A stretch of 64,000 bases of DNA from JBAZTO01 sp041661865 (GCA_041661865.1 JBAZTO010000011.1:1-64000); one strand, 5' to 3'; counted from the first letter of the stretch, positions 9,217-17,427 are shown. The notes: generated by a model from the sequence alone, not told the origin. Translations and numbers: made by a program.

Positions 9217-10062
9217 TCACTTGATCGGCACCGTCAGGACTTCGGGGATCATTACAATGACGGACTCGAAGGTGATGCCGTCCCTTTGCTTCAGAAGAAA
9301 GTGGTGGGCGATGCTGTCGCTCCGCTGGGCCTCGCCGCCGGGCCCGACGATCACGAGATCCTTGACCGGCAGGATGACCTGGAACTGCACGGGCTCGAAG
9401 TTGAAGGTTTCCCGCGTCGTGCGGATGCCCATCTGCCCGTCCTCGGAGGCGAAGCGGGTCTCCATTGCCGTTGAGCGTATGTTCGGCATCACCGTCAGGA
9501 CGACCCTGGAGGGATCATCCTCGTTGATCGAGCAGGCGATATTGAGCATGTAGTCGCCCGGCGGGTAGTCGGCGCCGCTGACGGTGCGGTCGCCATAGAA
9601 TGTGAAGATCGTGTGTTCTGGTTCCTGGCGCTTGACGGGGACCGGCGTGACCTGGCCCGGCAGGGCGGTGACGACGCTGAACGCCACGTCGCGCCCGGTG
9701 AGCCGTTTGAAAACCTTGGTCAGGTCGTTCATGTCGGCTGCGCGCCCCACGCCCACGCGGAAGCCGTTTCGCCCCAGGCCGGCCGTCCGAACCGCGGCGG
9801 TCGCCTCCTCATCCAGGTAGCTCCACAATTCTTCCGACCCGCTGGCCGTGCCCAACGGCAACTCGATAATCGCCACGCGAACCTGGACGATCTTGCTGTA
9901 ACTGGTGAATTCAGTCGGTGTCGGGACCGAGGTGACAGACTGGCGACGCAAAGGGTTGACCCCCGGAGCGACTGAAGTGGGGCCGGTGGCGCCCTGCCTG
10001 GCCGAACAGCCGGACAAGAGACCCGCCAGCACCCAAAGAGACAAGACAACCACTGTTTTCAT
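9217..10062 (-). CDS. Lipoprotein of unknown function
   Basis: This protein has 281 residues. The ATG at 10062 gives a signal peptide MKTVVVLSLWVLAGLLSGC with a lipobox (LSGC), so the mature protein should be lipid-anchored. I do not recognise the rest. It alternates beta-rich segments with a VRVAIIELPLG motif and ends in an EVLTVPIK strand. It lies 23 bases from the kinase gene on the same strand and could be co-transcribed with it, perhaps as a sensory partner, which is speculation. Confidence 0.75.
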   Translation of the reverse strand: MKTVVVLSLWVLAGLLSGCSARQGATGPTSVAPGVNPLRRQSVTSVPTPTEFTSYSKIVQVRVAIIELPLGTASGSEELWSYLDEEATAAVRTAGLGRNGFRVGVGRAADMNDLTKVFKRLTGRDVAFSVVTALPGQVTPVPVKRQEPEHTIFTFYGDRTVSGADYPPGDYMLNIACSINEDDPSRVVLTVMPNIRSTAMETRFASEDGQMGIRTTRETFNFEPVQFQVILPVKDLVIVGPGGEAQRSDSIAHHFLLKQRDGITFESVIVMIPEVLTVPIK

Positions 10063-10149
10063 AACATGCCGTCGACCTGCGTGCCTTGGTAATGCAACCG
10101 ACCCCATGCTAGTGTTCCGGGCCTGCCCTTGTCAATCGAACTGTCGGTG

Positions 10150-10254
10150 ACACAGGCGATTGGTAGCACAGGCGTCTCGCCTGTGTTCTTTGTACCCCAC
10201 AGGCGAGACGCCTGTGCTACCAGAAGACACAGCCGAGACGCCTGTGCCACCAGA
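10150..10254. repeat. Cluster of REP-like palindromes in both orientations
   Basis: At least three ACAGGCG(A/T)..CGCCTGT palindromes in alternating orientation lie in about 100 bases between the lipoprotein gene and the terminator of the next minus-strand unit. One copy is degenerate (ACAGCCGAGACGCCTGTG). This is the densest cluster of the family in the window. Confidence 0.88.
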
Positions 10255-10258
10255 AACA

Positions 10259-10291
10259 AGAAAGGCCCCGTCGCGAGGGCGGGGCCTTTGG
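10259..10291 (-). terminator. Intrinsic terminator of the hemL operon
   Basis: Read on the minus strand, an AAAGGCCCCG stem pairs with CGGGGCCTTT and is followed by CTTGTTTC, a short T-rich tail. It lies 21 bases beyond the stop codon of the membrane protein gene at 10312-11007 and should end hemL-operon transcription. Confidence 0.8.
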
Positions 10292-10311
10292 AGTTACTTC
10301 GTGCTTCCAGG

Positions 10312-11007
10312 TCAGGCCGGTTCGGCAGGGCCCGACGAGGCGGGAGTCTCGCATCCGGCCATGCAGCGTTCGGCGGCCCGGAACTTCAACTGCACCATCA
10401 GCCACAGCAGTATGGCCAGCAACGGGAAGGCGACAAAGCGGACGTAATACCCGAAACGGGTCAAGAACTCCACCGGGGTGGTGGTCCAATTGGTCTTGGC
10501 CGACTTGGCGCGCGAAATCAACTCGTTGAGGTTGAACATGGCGCTGGGCAAGTCCCATCCGGCAAAGACCTGCGGCCAGGGCGTCAGGAGCAGCGCCAGA
10601 ACCACCGACCAGAAGAAGGCGCTGACCAGCCCGGCTGCGCCGCCCAGGCGGCCTACCAGCGACAGTTGGACCGCTACCAGCAGGCTTACCAGCAGCAGCA
10701 GCGAAAGCCCGAAGGCCAGGTAACTGCTGACCGGCAGGATGGACAGGAACAGCCCTTCGTAGAACTTGGCCGCGTGATCGGAGGAGGCGGGCAACGTGGC
10801 AGGCACGGACGCGGGCTGCGAGCCGGCTGCCGGGGCGGCCACCGCGTAGAGCGGATCGAGCACGCCGCCGACATCCACCAGGACGAAGGCCGCCAACTGG
10901 ATAACCACCATGAGCATGATGAGCCAGAGGAAAATGCTCTTGGCGCTGCGGACCGATCCGAACGCCTGTCCGTACTCCGTTGCATTGATCTCGTCGAATT
11001 GTGCCAT
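10312..11007 (-). CDS. Four-TM membrane protein of unknown function
   Basis: This 231-residue protein starts at the ATG at 11007, preceded by AAAGGTCG; the open frame further upstream overlaps hemL and is not used. Hydrophobic segments lie at about 24-45, 85-108, 115-140 and 190-212. A Pro/Ala-rich extracytoplasmic loop sits between the first two. No family is recognised. It is 85 bases downstream of hemL on the same strand and probably shares its transcript, ending at the hairpin at 10259-10291. Confidence 0.8.
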   Translation of the reverse strand: MAQFDEINATEYGQAFGSVRSAKSIFLWLIMLMVVIQLAAFVLVDVGGVLDPLYAVAAPAAGSQPASVPATLPASSDHAAKFYEGLFLSILPVSSYLAFGLSLLLLVSLLVAVQLSLVGRLGGAAGLVSAFFWSVVLALLLTPWPQVFAGWDLPSAMFNLNELISRAKSAKTNWTTTPVEFLTRFGYYVRFVAFPLLAILLWLMVQLKFRAAERCMAGCETPASSGPAEPA

Positions 11008-11092
11008 GTGTCGACCTTTCGTTTGTTCTGTGGAGCGATGCGGCTGATGACGATACTGATCCGGTGTATATCTATCGGACGCGGGGCCGGCC

Positions 11093-12400
11093 CTACATGA
11101 GCTTGGCGGCGGAGGCGAAGGCCCCCGCGGCGGCCTCGATCGTCCGTTCGATGTCTGCCTCGCCGTGCGCGGCCGAGACGAAAAGCGCCTCATACTGGCT
11201 GGGCGCCATGTAGATGCCCGCCTCCAGCATGGCATGGAAGAAAGCGGCGAAGGCGGCGGTGTTGCCGGCGGTGGCGGTGGCGAAATCGACCACCGGCCCG
11301 GGCGTGAAGAAGCAGCAGAGCATGCTCCCCACGCGGTTGAAGCACACCTTACCGGCCAGGCCCGCCCCGTCGGCGGCCTGTCGCAGGCCTTGTTCCAGTC
11401 GCGCCGAGGATTTCTCCAGGCGCGCGTAGAAGCCCTCCTTGGCCAGCACTTCCAGGCAGGCCAGGCCCGCCGCGGTGGCTGCCGGATTGCCGGACAACGT
11501 GCCGGCCTGGTAGACCGGCCCCTCGGGCGCCAGGTGCTTCATGATCGCCGCCGGGCCGCCCAGCGCGCCCACCGGCAGGCCGCCGCCGACGATCTTGCCG
11601 AAGGTCGTCAGGTCCGGCCGCACTTTGTACAGGCCCTGCGCGCCGCCGTAGGCGACACGGAAGCCCGTCATCACCTCGTCGAACACCAGCAGCGCGCCGT
11701 GTTGGTCGCACAATTGGCGCAGGCCCTGGAGATATCCCGCCGCCGGAGCGATCACGCCCATGTTGCCGGCGACCGGCTCGACCAGCACGGCTGCGATCTG
11801 CGGGCCGAACTTGGCGAAGACCTCTTCCATGGCCGGCAGGCTGTTGTAGGGCGCCAGCACCGTGTGGGCGGTGGCCTCGGGCGTCACGCCCGGCGAACTG
11901 GGCACGCCCAGAGTCAGGGCGCCGCTGCCGGCAGCCACCAGCAACGAGTCGACGTGCCCGTGATAGCAGCCGATGCACTTGACGATCTTGCTGCGTCCGG
12001 TGGCGCCGCGGGCCAGTCGCACTGCCGACATGACCGCCTCGGTGCCGCTGCTGGTGAGGCGAACCTTCTGAATGGAAGGCATGGCCCGCACGACGGCCTC
12101 GGCCAGCTCGGTCTCAGCCTCGGTCGGCGCGCCGTAACTGGTGCCGTGGTGGATGGCCTTGATGATGGCGGTGACGATGGCCTCGGGCGCGTGGCCCAGG
12201 ATGGCCGGGCCGTAGCTGCCGACGTAGTCGATGTAGGTGTTGCCGTCGATGTCGGTGATGCGGCACCCGCTGGCCGACTCGATCACCGGCGGCGTGCCTC
12301 CGACGGCGGAAAACGCCCGCACCGGGGAGTTCACTCCGCCCACCAGCACCTTCTGCGCCCGGGCAAAGGCCGCCTTGGACTTCTGCGTTCGTCTGACCAA
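11093..12400 (-). CDS. hemL: Glutamate-1-semialdehyde 2,1-aminomutase
   Basis: HemL converts glutamate-1-semialdehyde to 5-aminolevulinate with a PLP cofactor, the last step of the C5 route into tetrapyrroles. At 435 residues it has normal length. The family signature GGVNSPVRAF is at the N-terminus, with LVFDEVMTGFRV upstream of Lys269 in TTFGKIVGGGLPVGA, the Schiff-base lysine. The start is TTG with AAGGAG nine bases before it. It is the first gene of a short minus-strand unit with the four-TM protein. Confidence 0.96.
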   Translation of the reverse strand: MVRRTQKSKAAFARAQKVLVGGVNSPVRAFSAVGGTPPVIESASGCRITDIDGNTYIDYVGSYGPAILGHAPEAIVTAIIKAIHHGTSYGAPTEAETELAEAVVRAMPSIQKVRLTSSGTEAVMSAVRLARGATGRSKIVKCIGCYHGHVDSLLVAAGSGALTLGVPSSPGVTPEATAHTVLAPYNSLPAMEEVFAKFGPQIAAVLVEPVAGNMGVIAPAAGYLQGLRQLCDQHGALLVFDEVMTGFRVAYGGAQGLYKVRPDLTTFGKIVGGGLPVGALGGPAAIMKHLAPEGPVYQAGTLSGNPAATAAGLACLEVLAKEGFYARLEKSSARLEQGLRQAADGAGLAGKVCFNRVGSMLCCFFTPGPVVDFATATAGNTAAFAAFFHAMLEAGIYMAPSQYEALFVSAAHGEADIERTIEAAAGAFASAAKLM

Positions 12401-12589
12401 CTCGTGCTACTCCTTCAGGCCAATTATCTTTTCGGCCGCCTCGTCAAAAATCGCCCAGGCGGGGACGCACGAAAGTCTAGCACTTCCAGGCTCAAAAAAC
12501 TCGCGAGTCGCCAAACCCAAAGGCGCCGGGTTGATTCCCGGCGGCCACGACCCGTTAACCAGTTAACCGGTCAACCGATCAACCGGCTG
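12401..12589. repeat. leuS-hemL spacer with GTTAACC/GGTCAACC repeats
   Basis: Short direct repeats of the type GTTAACCAGTTAACCGGTCA lie at 12552-12587, just beyond the leuS stop codon. No clear terminator hairpin with a U-tract is visible between leuS and hemL, so some readthrough into hemL is possible. Confidence 0.5.
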
Positions 12590-15500
12590 TCACTTGACCA
12601 CGAAATTGATCAGCTTGAGCGGCACGACGATCTTCTTGACGAGGGTCTTGCCCTCAAGCGCCGCAGCCACTTTCGGCTCGGTCATGGCCGCCTGCAGCAT
12701 CGCCGCCTCGTCGGCGCCGGCGGGCACCTGCACGCGTGCCCGCAGCTTGCCGTTGACCTGAACGGGCAACTCGATGCTTTCCTCGGCGATCGAAGCTTCG
12801 TCATACTGCGGCCAGGGCTCCCGCGCGAGCGACTTGTCGCCGCCAAGCTGCCGCCACAGCTCCTCGCAAATGTGCGGGGCGAAGGGCGCCAGCAGCAGCA
12901 GGAACCGCCGGGCCTGGCCGGCCGACAGCGAGGCGGCCTTGTAGACGGTGTTGACGAACTCCATCATGGCCGCGATGGCCGTGTTGAACTTCATCGCCAC
13001 GATGTCCTCGCCGACCTTTCTGGTCAGGCGGTTGAGGGAGCGCTCGACCTCGGGGTTGTCCTGGCCGGCGATCATGGCCGGACGCTCCTCGTCCCCGGCG
13101 ATCATGCGCCAGACGCGGTTGAGGAAGCGGTGCACGCCCGGGACGTCGCGGGTGTTCCAGGGCTTGGAGGCCTCCAGCGGCCCCATGAACATCTCGTAGA
13201 GGCGGAACGTGTCGGCGCCGTACTGGGCGATCACGTCGTCGGGATTGACCGCGCTGGTCTTGAGGCTCTTGGACATCTTCTCGACCGACGTGATCAGCGG
13301 CTCGCGCGTCTCCTTGTGGACGGGCTTGTCGCCGGTGAAATCGATGCTCTCGAGCGGGATGGCCACGCCCCGGCCGTCGCGGTAGGCGATGCCCAGGATC
13401 ATGCCCTGATTGAACAGTTTGCCGAACGGCTCAGCCGTCGAGACGTAGCCGAGGTCGAAGAGCACCTTGTGCCAGAACCGCGAGTAGAGCAGGTGCAGCA
13501 CGGCATGCTCAGCCCCGCCGACGTAGAGGTCCGTGCCCATGGGCGACTGGAGCCTGGCGGCATCATGCCTCTTGCCGCCGGGGTTCATCCAGTACTTCTC
13601 GATCTTCTCGTCGCAGAACCGATGCGAGTTCTGCGGGTCGAGATATCGCAGGTAGTACCAGCACGAGCCGGCCCACTGAGGCATGGTATTGAGTTCGCGC
13701 TTGGCTGCGCCGCCGCAGGAAGGGCAGACGGTGTTGACCCAGTCGCCGGCCTTGCCGAGGGGCGGCGCGGGCAGGGCGTCAGGGTCGCTGCTGGAGGCCG
13801 GGGTGAAGTCGTCCATGTCCGGCAGCGTCAGCGGCAGCGAGGATTCGGGCAGGGGGACCACTCCGCATCGTTCGCAGTGGACGATGGGGAAAGGCTCGCC
13901 CCAATAGCGCTGGCGGCTGAAGAGCCAGTCGCGGAGCTTGTAGTTGACCGCGCGCTTGCCCAGGCCCTTGGCGGCCAGGTCGGCGGTGATTTTCTCTTTG
14001 AACTCCGCGGTCGGCAGGCCGTCATAAGGGCCGGAGTTGACGGCGATGCCGTCGTCAACGTAGCCGTGCCAGTCCACGCCCTCGGGCGGCTGGACGACCT
14101 GGACGATGGGCAGGTTGAACTTGGTGGCGAACTCGAAGTCGCGCGTATCGTGCGCCGGCACGGCCATGATGGCCCCGGTGCCGTAGCCCATCATCACGTA
14201 GTCGGCCACCCAGATCGGAATCGGCTGGCCCGTGACGGGATTGATCGCGTGGGCGCCGGTGAAGACGCCGGTCTTCTCCTTGGTTTCCGCCGTCCGCTCA
14301 AGTTCGGACTTGTTAGCCGCCGCGGCGACGTAGGCCTTCACGGCCTCCGCCTGCTCGCGGGTGGTGAGATCCCCGACCATCTCGTGCTCGGGGGCCAGCA
14401 CCATGTACGTCGCGCCGAACAGCGTGTCCGGCCGGGTGGTGTAGACCACGATGGACTCTTGGGTACCACAGGCGTCTCGCCTGTTGCTTTGGGTATCACA
14501 GGCGTCTCGCCTGTACTCTTCCGATTCATGTCCGAAATGTGCGGCTGAATCTCTAATAAGAAGTTCTTCCGCATTGATCCAAAGCCATTTGTAAGCGTCG
14601 GCTCTTGAGGTCAGTCCCCGTTTTACGGGGTTGTCGCAAATGTACTTGGTGAAATCGCTCAACCACCGCTCATCACGGATAATGTGATCGAAGCTTTCTT
14701 CCAGCCAGAACGGGCCCTTTCGCGCCCTGCTCTTATTGATTTCATGAGCGGTGAAACTCTTGATACTGTGAGTCAGGCGATCCATCGATTCGCCTTCCAG
14801 CGGCCTGACGATCATGTGAACGTGATTGTCCAACACGGTTGCTGCATAGACGCAACACTTTGAACCATGCCAATGAAGGCAGGCGTTCATTACCATGTCG
14901 CGTTCCGGTTCGCTCAGCATCTCTTGGCCGGCACAATGGAAAGTAACGAAATACGTGGCGCCGGGAATTTCGAGATGAGGCAGGTTTCGAGCGGCGGCAA
15001 TGAGATCGGGGGAAGACGGCTCACCCGGAGGATAGGGATTTTTTCCTTCAAACGAAAGTGAAACCAATGGGGGGAATGGCCTGGTCGAGTCATCGCAATA
15101 GTATTTGAATGAAGATGTCACAGGCGAGACGCCAGAAGACACAGGCGAGACGCCTGTGCTACCTAATATCTCGAACTTCACCTCGGCCCCGACGCTCTTG
15201 CCGATCCAGTTGCGTTGCATGATCTTGATCGGTTCGGGCCAGTCGACTTTTTCCAGGTCCTCCAGCAGCCGCTCGGTGTAGGCGGTGATGCGGAGCATCC
15301 ATTGCTTCATGGCCCGGCGATAGACCGGGAAGTTGCCGCGGTCGCTCTTGCCCTCGTTGGTGACTTCCTCGTTGGCCAGTACCGTGCCGAGCATGGGGCA
15401 CCAGTTGACCGGCGCCTCGCTGATGTAGGCCAGGCGGTATTCGTCCAGCAGGCGGCGCTGCTGGTCGCTCTCAAGCTCGGAGAACTTCATCTGCCCGACC

Positions 15501-16102
15501 TGGAGGCCGTAAAGATCGATGTCGGCGATGCGCCGCGCCGCGACGGCGGGCACGACGCCGCCGTTCATGTCCACCACGAGCTGGCCCGAAAGCAGCTTTC
15601 GCTCCAGGTCGGCGATGGGGCGGGCGGCCTGGGCTTCGGGGTCGAACCACGAATTGTAGAGCTTCAGGAAGATCCACTGTGTCCAGCGATAGTATTCCGG
15701 ATCGGTGGTGGCCAGGCGGCGCGACCAGTCATAGCTGAAGCCGAACATCCTGATCTGCCGCTCGATATTGGCGATGTTCCTGGCCGTCGTTTCACGCGGG
15801 TGAACCCCGTGCTCCACGGCGTACTGTTCGGCGGGCAGGCCGAAGGAGTCGTACCCCATCGGGTGCAGCACGTTGTAACCGTTCATGCGCGCGAAGCGGC
15901 AGAGGATGTCGGTGGCTGTGTAGCCCTCGGGATGGCCCACGTGCAGGCCCACGCCCGAGGGATAGGGGAACATGTCCAGCACGTAGAGCTTGGGGGCTTC
16001 GACGAAGTCCTTCTCGCCCGGGTTGGGCTGGCGGAAGGTTCCCGCCTGCTCCCAGTAATCCTGCCACTTCTTCTCGATCGCCGTAAAGTCATAACCTGCC
16101 AT
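12590..16102 (-). CDS. leuS: Leucyl-tRNA synthetase with an in-frame RAYT transposase domain
   Basis: This 1170-residue reading frame encodes leucyl-tRNA synthetase. The HIGH-type motif is HVGHPEGY and the KMSKS motif is EKMSKSLKTS. The CP1 editing domain has the threonine-rich VYTTRPDTLFG and GTGAIMAVPAHDTRDFEF, and a C-terminal domain follows. Between FEI (residue 312) and ESIVVY (from about residue 550) some 237 residues are foreign and form a REP-associated tyrosine transposase flanked by palindromic repeats. Without them the enzyme would be about 933 residues. In E. coli LeuRS this spot is a short loop between two strands leading into the editing domain. The start at 16102 has GGAG nine bases upstream; the frame extends further but without conservation. 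An attenuator-like leader precedes it. Confidence 0.95.
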   Translation of the reverse strand: MAGYDFTAIEKKWQDYWEQAGTFRQPNPGEKDFVEAPKLYVLDMFPYPSGVGLHVGHPEGYTATDILCRFARMNGYNVLHPMGYDSFGLPAEQYAVEHGVHPRETTARNIANIERQIRMFGFSYDWSRRLATTDPEYYRWTQWIFLKLYNSWFDPEAQAARPIADLERKLLSGQLVVDMNGGVVPAVAARRIADIDLYGLQVGQMKFSELESDQQRRLLDEYRLAYISEAPVNWCPMLGTVLANEEVTNEGKSDRGNFPVYRRAMKQWMLRITAYTERLLEDLEKVDWPEPIKIMQRNWIGKSVGAEVKFEILGSTGVSPVSSGVSPVTSSFKYYCDDSTRPFPPLVSLSFEGKNPYPPGEPSSPDLIAAARNLPHLEIPGATYFVTFHCAGQEMLSEPERDMVMNACLHWHGSKCCVYAATVLDNHVHMIVRPLEGESMDRLTHSIKSFTAHEINKSRARKGPFWLEESFDHIIRDERWLSDFTKYICDNPVKRGLTSRADAYKWLWINAEELLIRDSAAHFGHESEEYRRDACDTQSNRRDACGTQESIVVYTTRPDTLFGATYMVLAPEHEMVGDLTTREQAEAVKAYVAAAANKSELERTAETKEKTGVFTGAHAINPVTGQPIPIWVADYVMMGYGTGAIMAVPAHDTRDFEFATKFNLPIVQVVQPPEGVDWHGYVDDGIAVNSGPYDGLPTAEFKEKITADLAAKGLGKRAVNYKLRDWLFSRQRYWGEPFPIVHCERCGVVPLPESSLPLTLPDMDDFTPASSSDPDALPAPPLGKAGDWVNTVCPSCGGAAKRELNTMPQWAGSCWYYLRYLDPQNSHRFCDEKIEKYWMNPGGKRHDAARLQSPMGTDLYVGGAEHAVLHLLYSRFWHKVLFDLGYVSTAEPFGKLFNQGMILGIAYRDGRGVAIPLESIDFTGDKPVHKETREPLITSVEKMSKSLKTSAVNPDDVIAQYGADTFRLYEMFMGPLEASKPWNTRDVPGVHRFLNRVWRMIAGDEERPAMIAGQDNPEVERSLNRLTRKVGEDIVAMKFNTAIAAMMEFVNTVYKAASLSAGQARRFLLLLAPFAPHICEELWRQLGGDKSLAREPWPQYDEASIAEESIELPVQVNGKLRARVQVPAGADEAAMLQAAMTEPKVAAALEGKTLVKKIVVPLKLINFVVK
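14461..14517. repeat. Pair of REP-like palindromes at the 3' end of the RAYT insertion
   Basis: Two units containing ACAGGCGTCTCGCCTGT are separated by about 15 bases, the first preceded by GGTACC. In the leuS frame they read as RRDAC..RRDACGT. They mark one boundary of the foreign segment in leuS. Confidence 0.9.
15117..15166. repeat. Pair of REP-like palindromes at the 5' end of the RAYT insertion
   Basis: A partial unit (ACAGGCGAGACGCC, then AGAAG) and a full unit (ACAGGCGAGACGCCTGTG, then CTACC) mark the other boundary. In the leuS frame they read STGVSPVSSGVSPV. The partial copy lacks the last bases of the palindrome. Confidence 0.9.
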
Positions 16103-16160
16103 GGCATCTCCTTGCCCGTTCGTATCAATACTCTGCCTGTCTTGCCCGCGTCCTGCCAAC

Positions 16161-16193
16161 AAAAAAGCCCCGTGACCTCTGTGATCGCGGGGC
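16161..16193 (-). terminator. leuS attenuator terminator hairpin
   Basis: On the minus strand GCCCCG pairs with CGGGGC (6 bp). An inner GATC/GGTC stem lies around an ACAGA loop, and TTTTTTG follows. It lies about 60 bases before the leuS ATG and is not downstream of any minus-strand gene, so its natural role is premature termination of the leuS leader. Its 5' arm (16183-16190) can pair instead with 16210-16217. Confidence 0.85.
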
Positions 16194-16277
16194 GTATTGG
16201 GCGGGCCTTCCGCGATCCGTCAGCGCAACAGCAAGGGTAGCAGGAGGCGGCACACCAGGCTGTCGGCTGGACGGATC
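16183..16277 (-). promoter_or_regulatory. leuS ribosome-mediated attenuator (alternative leader hairpins)
   Basis: Three mutually exclusive perfect pairings can be read directly. Region 1 at 16270-16277 (GATCCGTC) pairs with region 2 at 16214-16221 (GACGGATC). Region 2, shifted to 16210-16217 (GATCGCGG), pairs with region 3 at 16183-16190 (CCGCGATC). Region 3 also forms the 5' arm of the U-tract terminator. Region 2 begins at the stop codon of the Leu-rich leader peptide. A ribosome reaching the stop would cover it and allow termination, while one stalled at Leu codons would leave it free to disrupt the terminator. This is the classical logic of amino-acid operon attenuation. There is no T-box sequence. 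Confidence 0.8.
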
Positions 16278-16279
16278 AT
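16220..16279 (-). CDS. Leucine-rich leader peptide of leuS
   Basis: This short gene encodes 19 residues, MIRPADSLVCRLLLPLLLR, of which seven are leucine, six of them in the last eight residues. The Leu codons are mixed (CTG, CTC, CTG, CTA, TTG, CTG, TTG). GGAGAG ends four bases before the ATG, an excellent ribosome-binding site. The stop codon overlaps the base-pairing region used by both the pause hairpin and the antiterminator. The peptide itself probably has no function; translation of its Leu run would sense charged tRNA-Leu. It is too short to appear in a normal gene call. Confidence 0.82.
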   Translation of the reverse strand: MIRPADSLVCRLLLPLLLR

Positions 16280-16293
16280 GATTCTCTCCAACC

Positions 16294-16323
16294 ATTTTGT
16301 CGGCCAGAGCGTGGCCCGGTCAA
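16294..16323 (-). promoter_or_regulatory. Candidate sigma-70 promoter of the leuS leader
   Basis: On the minus strand TTGACC and CAAAAT are spaced by 18 bases. Transcription would start just before the ribosome-binding site of the leader peptide. The -35 box is good and the -10 box is weak. Confidence 0.4.
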
Positions 16324-16461
16324 GACTTAATTTCATCTGCGGCAAACCGGGGAGCGGGCCGGCGACGTAGTAATAGCAACTCAGGCGCAAATAAGGTGTT
16401 CAGGCGTGGCCTGATCGTGTATCACACAGGGCCACTTGGACTGGTATTACGCGAGGCGTTG

Positions 16462-17427
16462 ATGAGACTATCTGAAGTGTGCGTTTGCCTGGGATTCCTG
16501 GCGTTTGTGGTGACCATTTACATCGACGCCGGCAGGATCATCGTGCTCTGGGCCTACGGCCGCATCACGGGCCACAATCGGCTCTCGCCGCGATTCCGCT
16601 GGGTCCGCCGCGTGATACTGGCCGCTGCGGCCGGGGGGCTGCTGTGCTTTGTCTACGCCTGGCAGATCGAACCCTACCATCTGACCGTCACGCACCTTTC
16701 CCTCCCCAGCGCCAAGCTGACCCCCGGCAGCAAGCCCATCCGCATTGTGCATATTTCTGACACGCATTGCGACGCCACCGCCCGCCTGGAAGACCGCGTA
16801 GCCGAGGAGGCACGGGCGCAGAAACCCGACTTGATCCTCTTCACCGGCGATGCGGTCAACTCCCCCGACGGCGTGGAAAACTTCAGGCGTTGCATGATGG
16901 CCTTGGCCAAAGTCGCGCCCACCTACGCCGTCCGCGGCAACTGGGACTACGACCCTGGGACCGAGGGGATTTACGCGGGCACGGGCGTGCGCGAACTGTA
17001 TGGTGCGTCCATCAACCTCCTGATTGCCGGGCATCCGGTCTGGCTGGCCGGTTGCGACCCCGGCGTGGACTCGCAACGGGGAAGGCTTCTGGGCAATGCG
17101 CCGCACAGGCCGCTGACGATCTTCCTGGAGCATTATCCCGACGACATCTACGAGGTGGCCAAGGGCGGCATCGATCTCTACCTGGCCGGGCACACGCACG
17201 GCGGGCAGGTCTGCCTGCCCTTCTACGGCGCGATGGTGACGCTGTCCAGCTATGGCAAGAGGTTCGAGTATGGCCGGTCGGTCGTGGATTCCACGACCCT
17301 GTTCGTCACCCGGGGCATCGGCATGGAAGGCCACATCACGCCTCGCGTGCGATTCCTCGCCCCGCCCGAACTGGTCGTGATCGAGATCGTCCCTGCCAAA
17401 GGCGCCCCCACGACGCGCCCCCGGTAA
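16462..17427 (+). CDS. Membrane-anchored metallophosphoesterase (YkuE/LpxG type)
   Basis: This 321-residue protein has two N-terminal hydrophobic segments (about 5-28 and 48-68). A calcineurin-like phosphoesterase domain follows, with metal-ligand motifs ISDTHCD, FTGDAVN, RGNWDY and LAGHTHGGQ. Relatives include YkuE and chlamydial LpxG, which cleaves UDP-2,3-diacylglucosamine in lipid A synthesis, so an envelope lipid role is possible but unproven. The ATG at 16462 is preceded by GCGAGG. It is divergent from leuS and ends in a short Thr/Pro tail. Confidence 0.88.
   Translation: MRLSEVCVCLGFLAFVVTIYIDAGRIIVLWAYGRITGHNRLSPRFRWVRRVILAAAAGGLLCFVYAWQIEPYHLTVTHLSLPSAKLTPGSKPIRIVHISDTHCDATARLEDRVAEEARAQKPDLILFTGDAVNSPDGVENFRRCMMALAKVAPTYAVRGNWDYDPGTEGIYAGTGVRELYGASINLLIAGHPVWLAGCDPGVDSQRGRLLGNAPHRPLTIFLEHYPDDIYEVAKGGIDLYLAGHTHGGQVCLPFYGAMVTLSSYGKRFEYGRSVVDSTTLFVTRGIGMEGHITPRVRFLAPPELVVIEIVPAKGAPTTRPR

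Larger units (their letters stand above)
14453..15166 (-). mobile_element. RAYT (Y1/HUH transposase) insertion inside leuS, in frame
   Basis: This is an IS200-like REP-associated tyrosine transposase fused in frame within leuS. The core begins near NLPHLEIPGATYFVTF, typical of RAYT N-termini. The HUH metal site is His427-Val-His429 (NHVHMIVRP). The nucleophile is probably Tyr487 in the family signature YICDNPVKRGL. Two palindromic repeats lie at each end (14461-14517 and 15117-15166), read in this frame as RRDAC and TGVSPV. I see no ribosome-binding site with a good start codon for independent translation, so it is probably made only as part of LeuRS. All catalytic residues I can check are intact. 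Confidence 0.9.

Noticed and set aside
10150..10254. Possible CRISPR array
   Set aside because: The units are palindromic, alternate in orientation and have irregular spacing, and there is no cas gene. They are REP-type repeats.
11165..14548. An 1127-residue plus-strand frame across hemL and leuS
   Set aside because: It spans two clear genes on the other strand and the REP repeats; there is no domain in it.
16103..16300. T-box riboswitch for leuS
   Set aside because: No T-box consensus (AGGGTGGNACCGCG) or specifier-loop layout is present. The leader instead shows a Leu-rich peptide and alternative hairpins.
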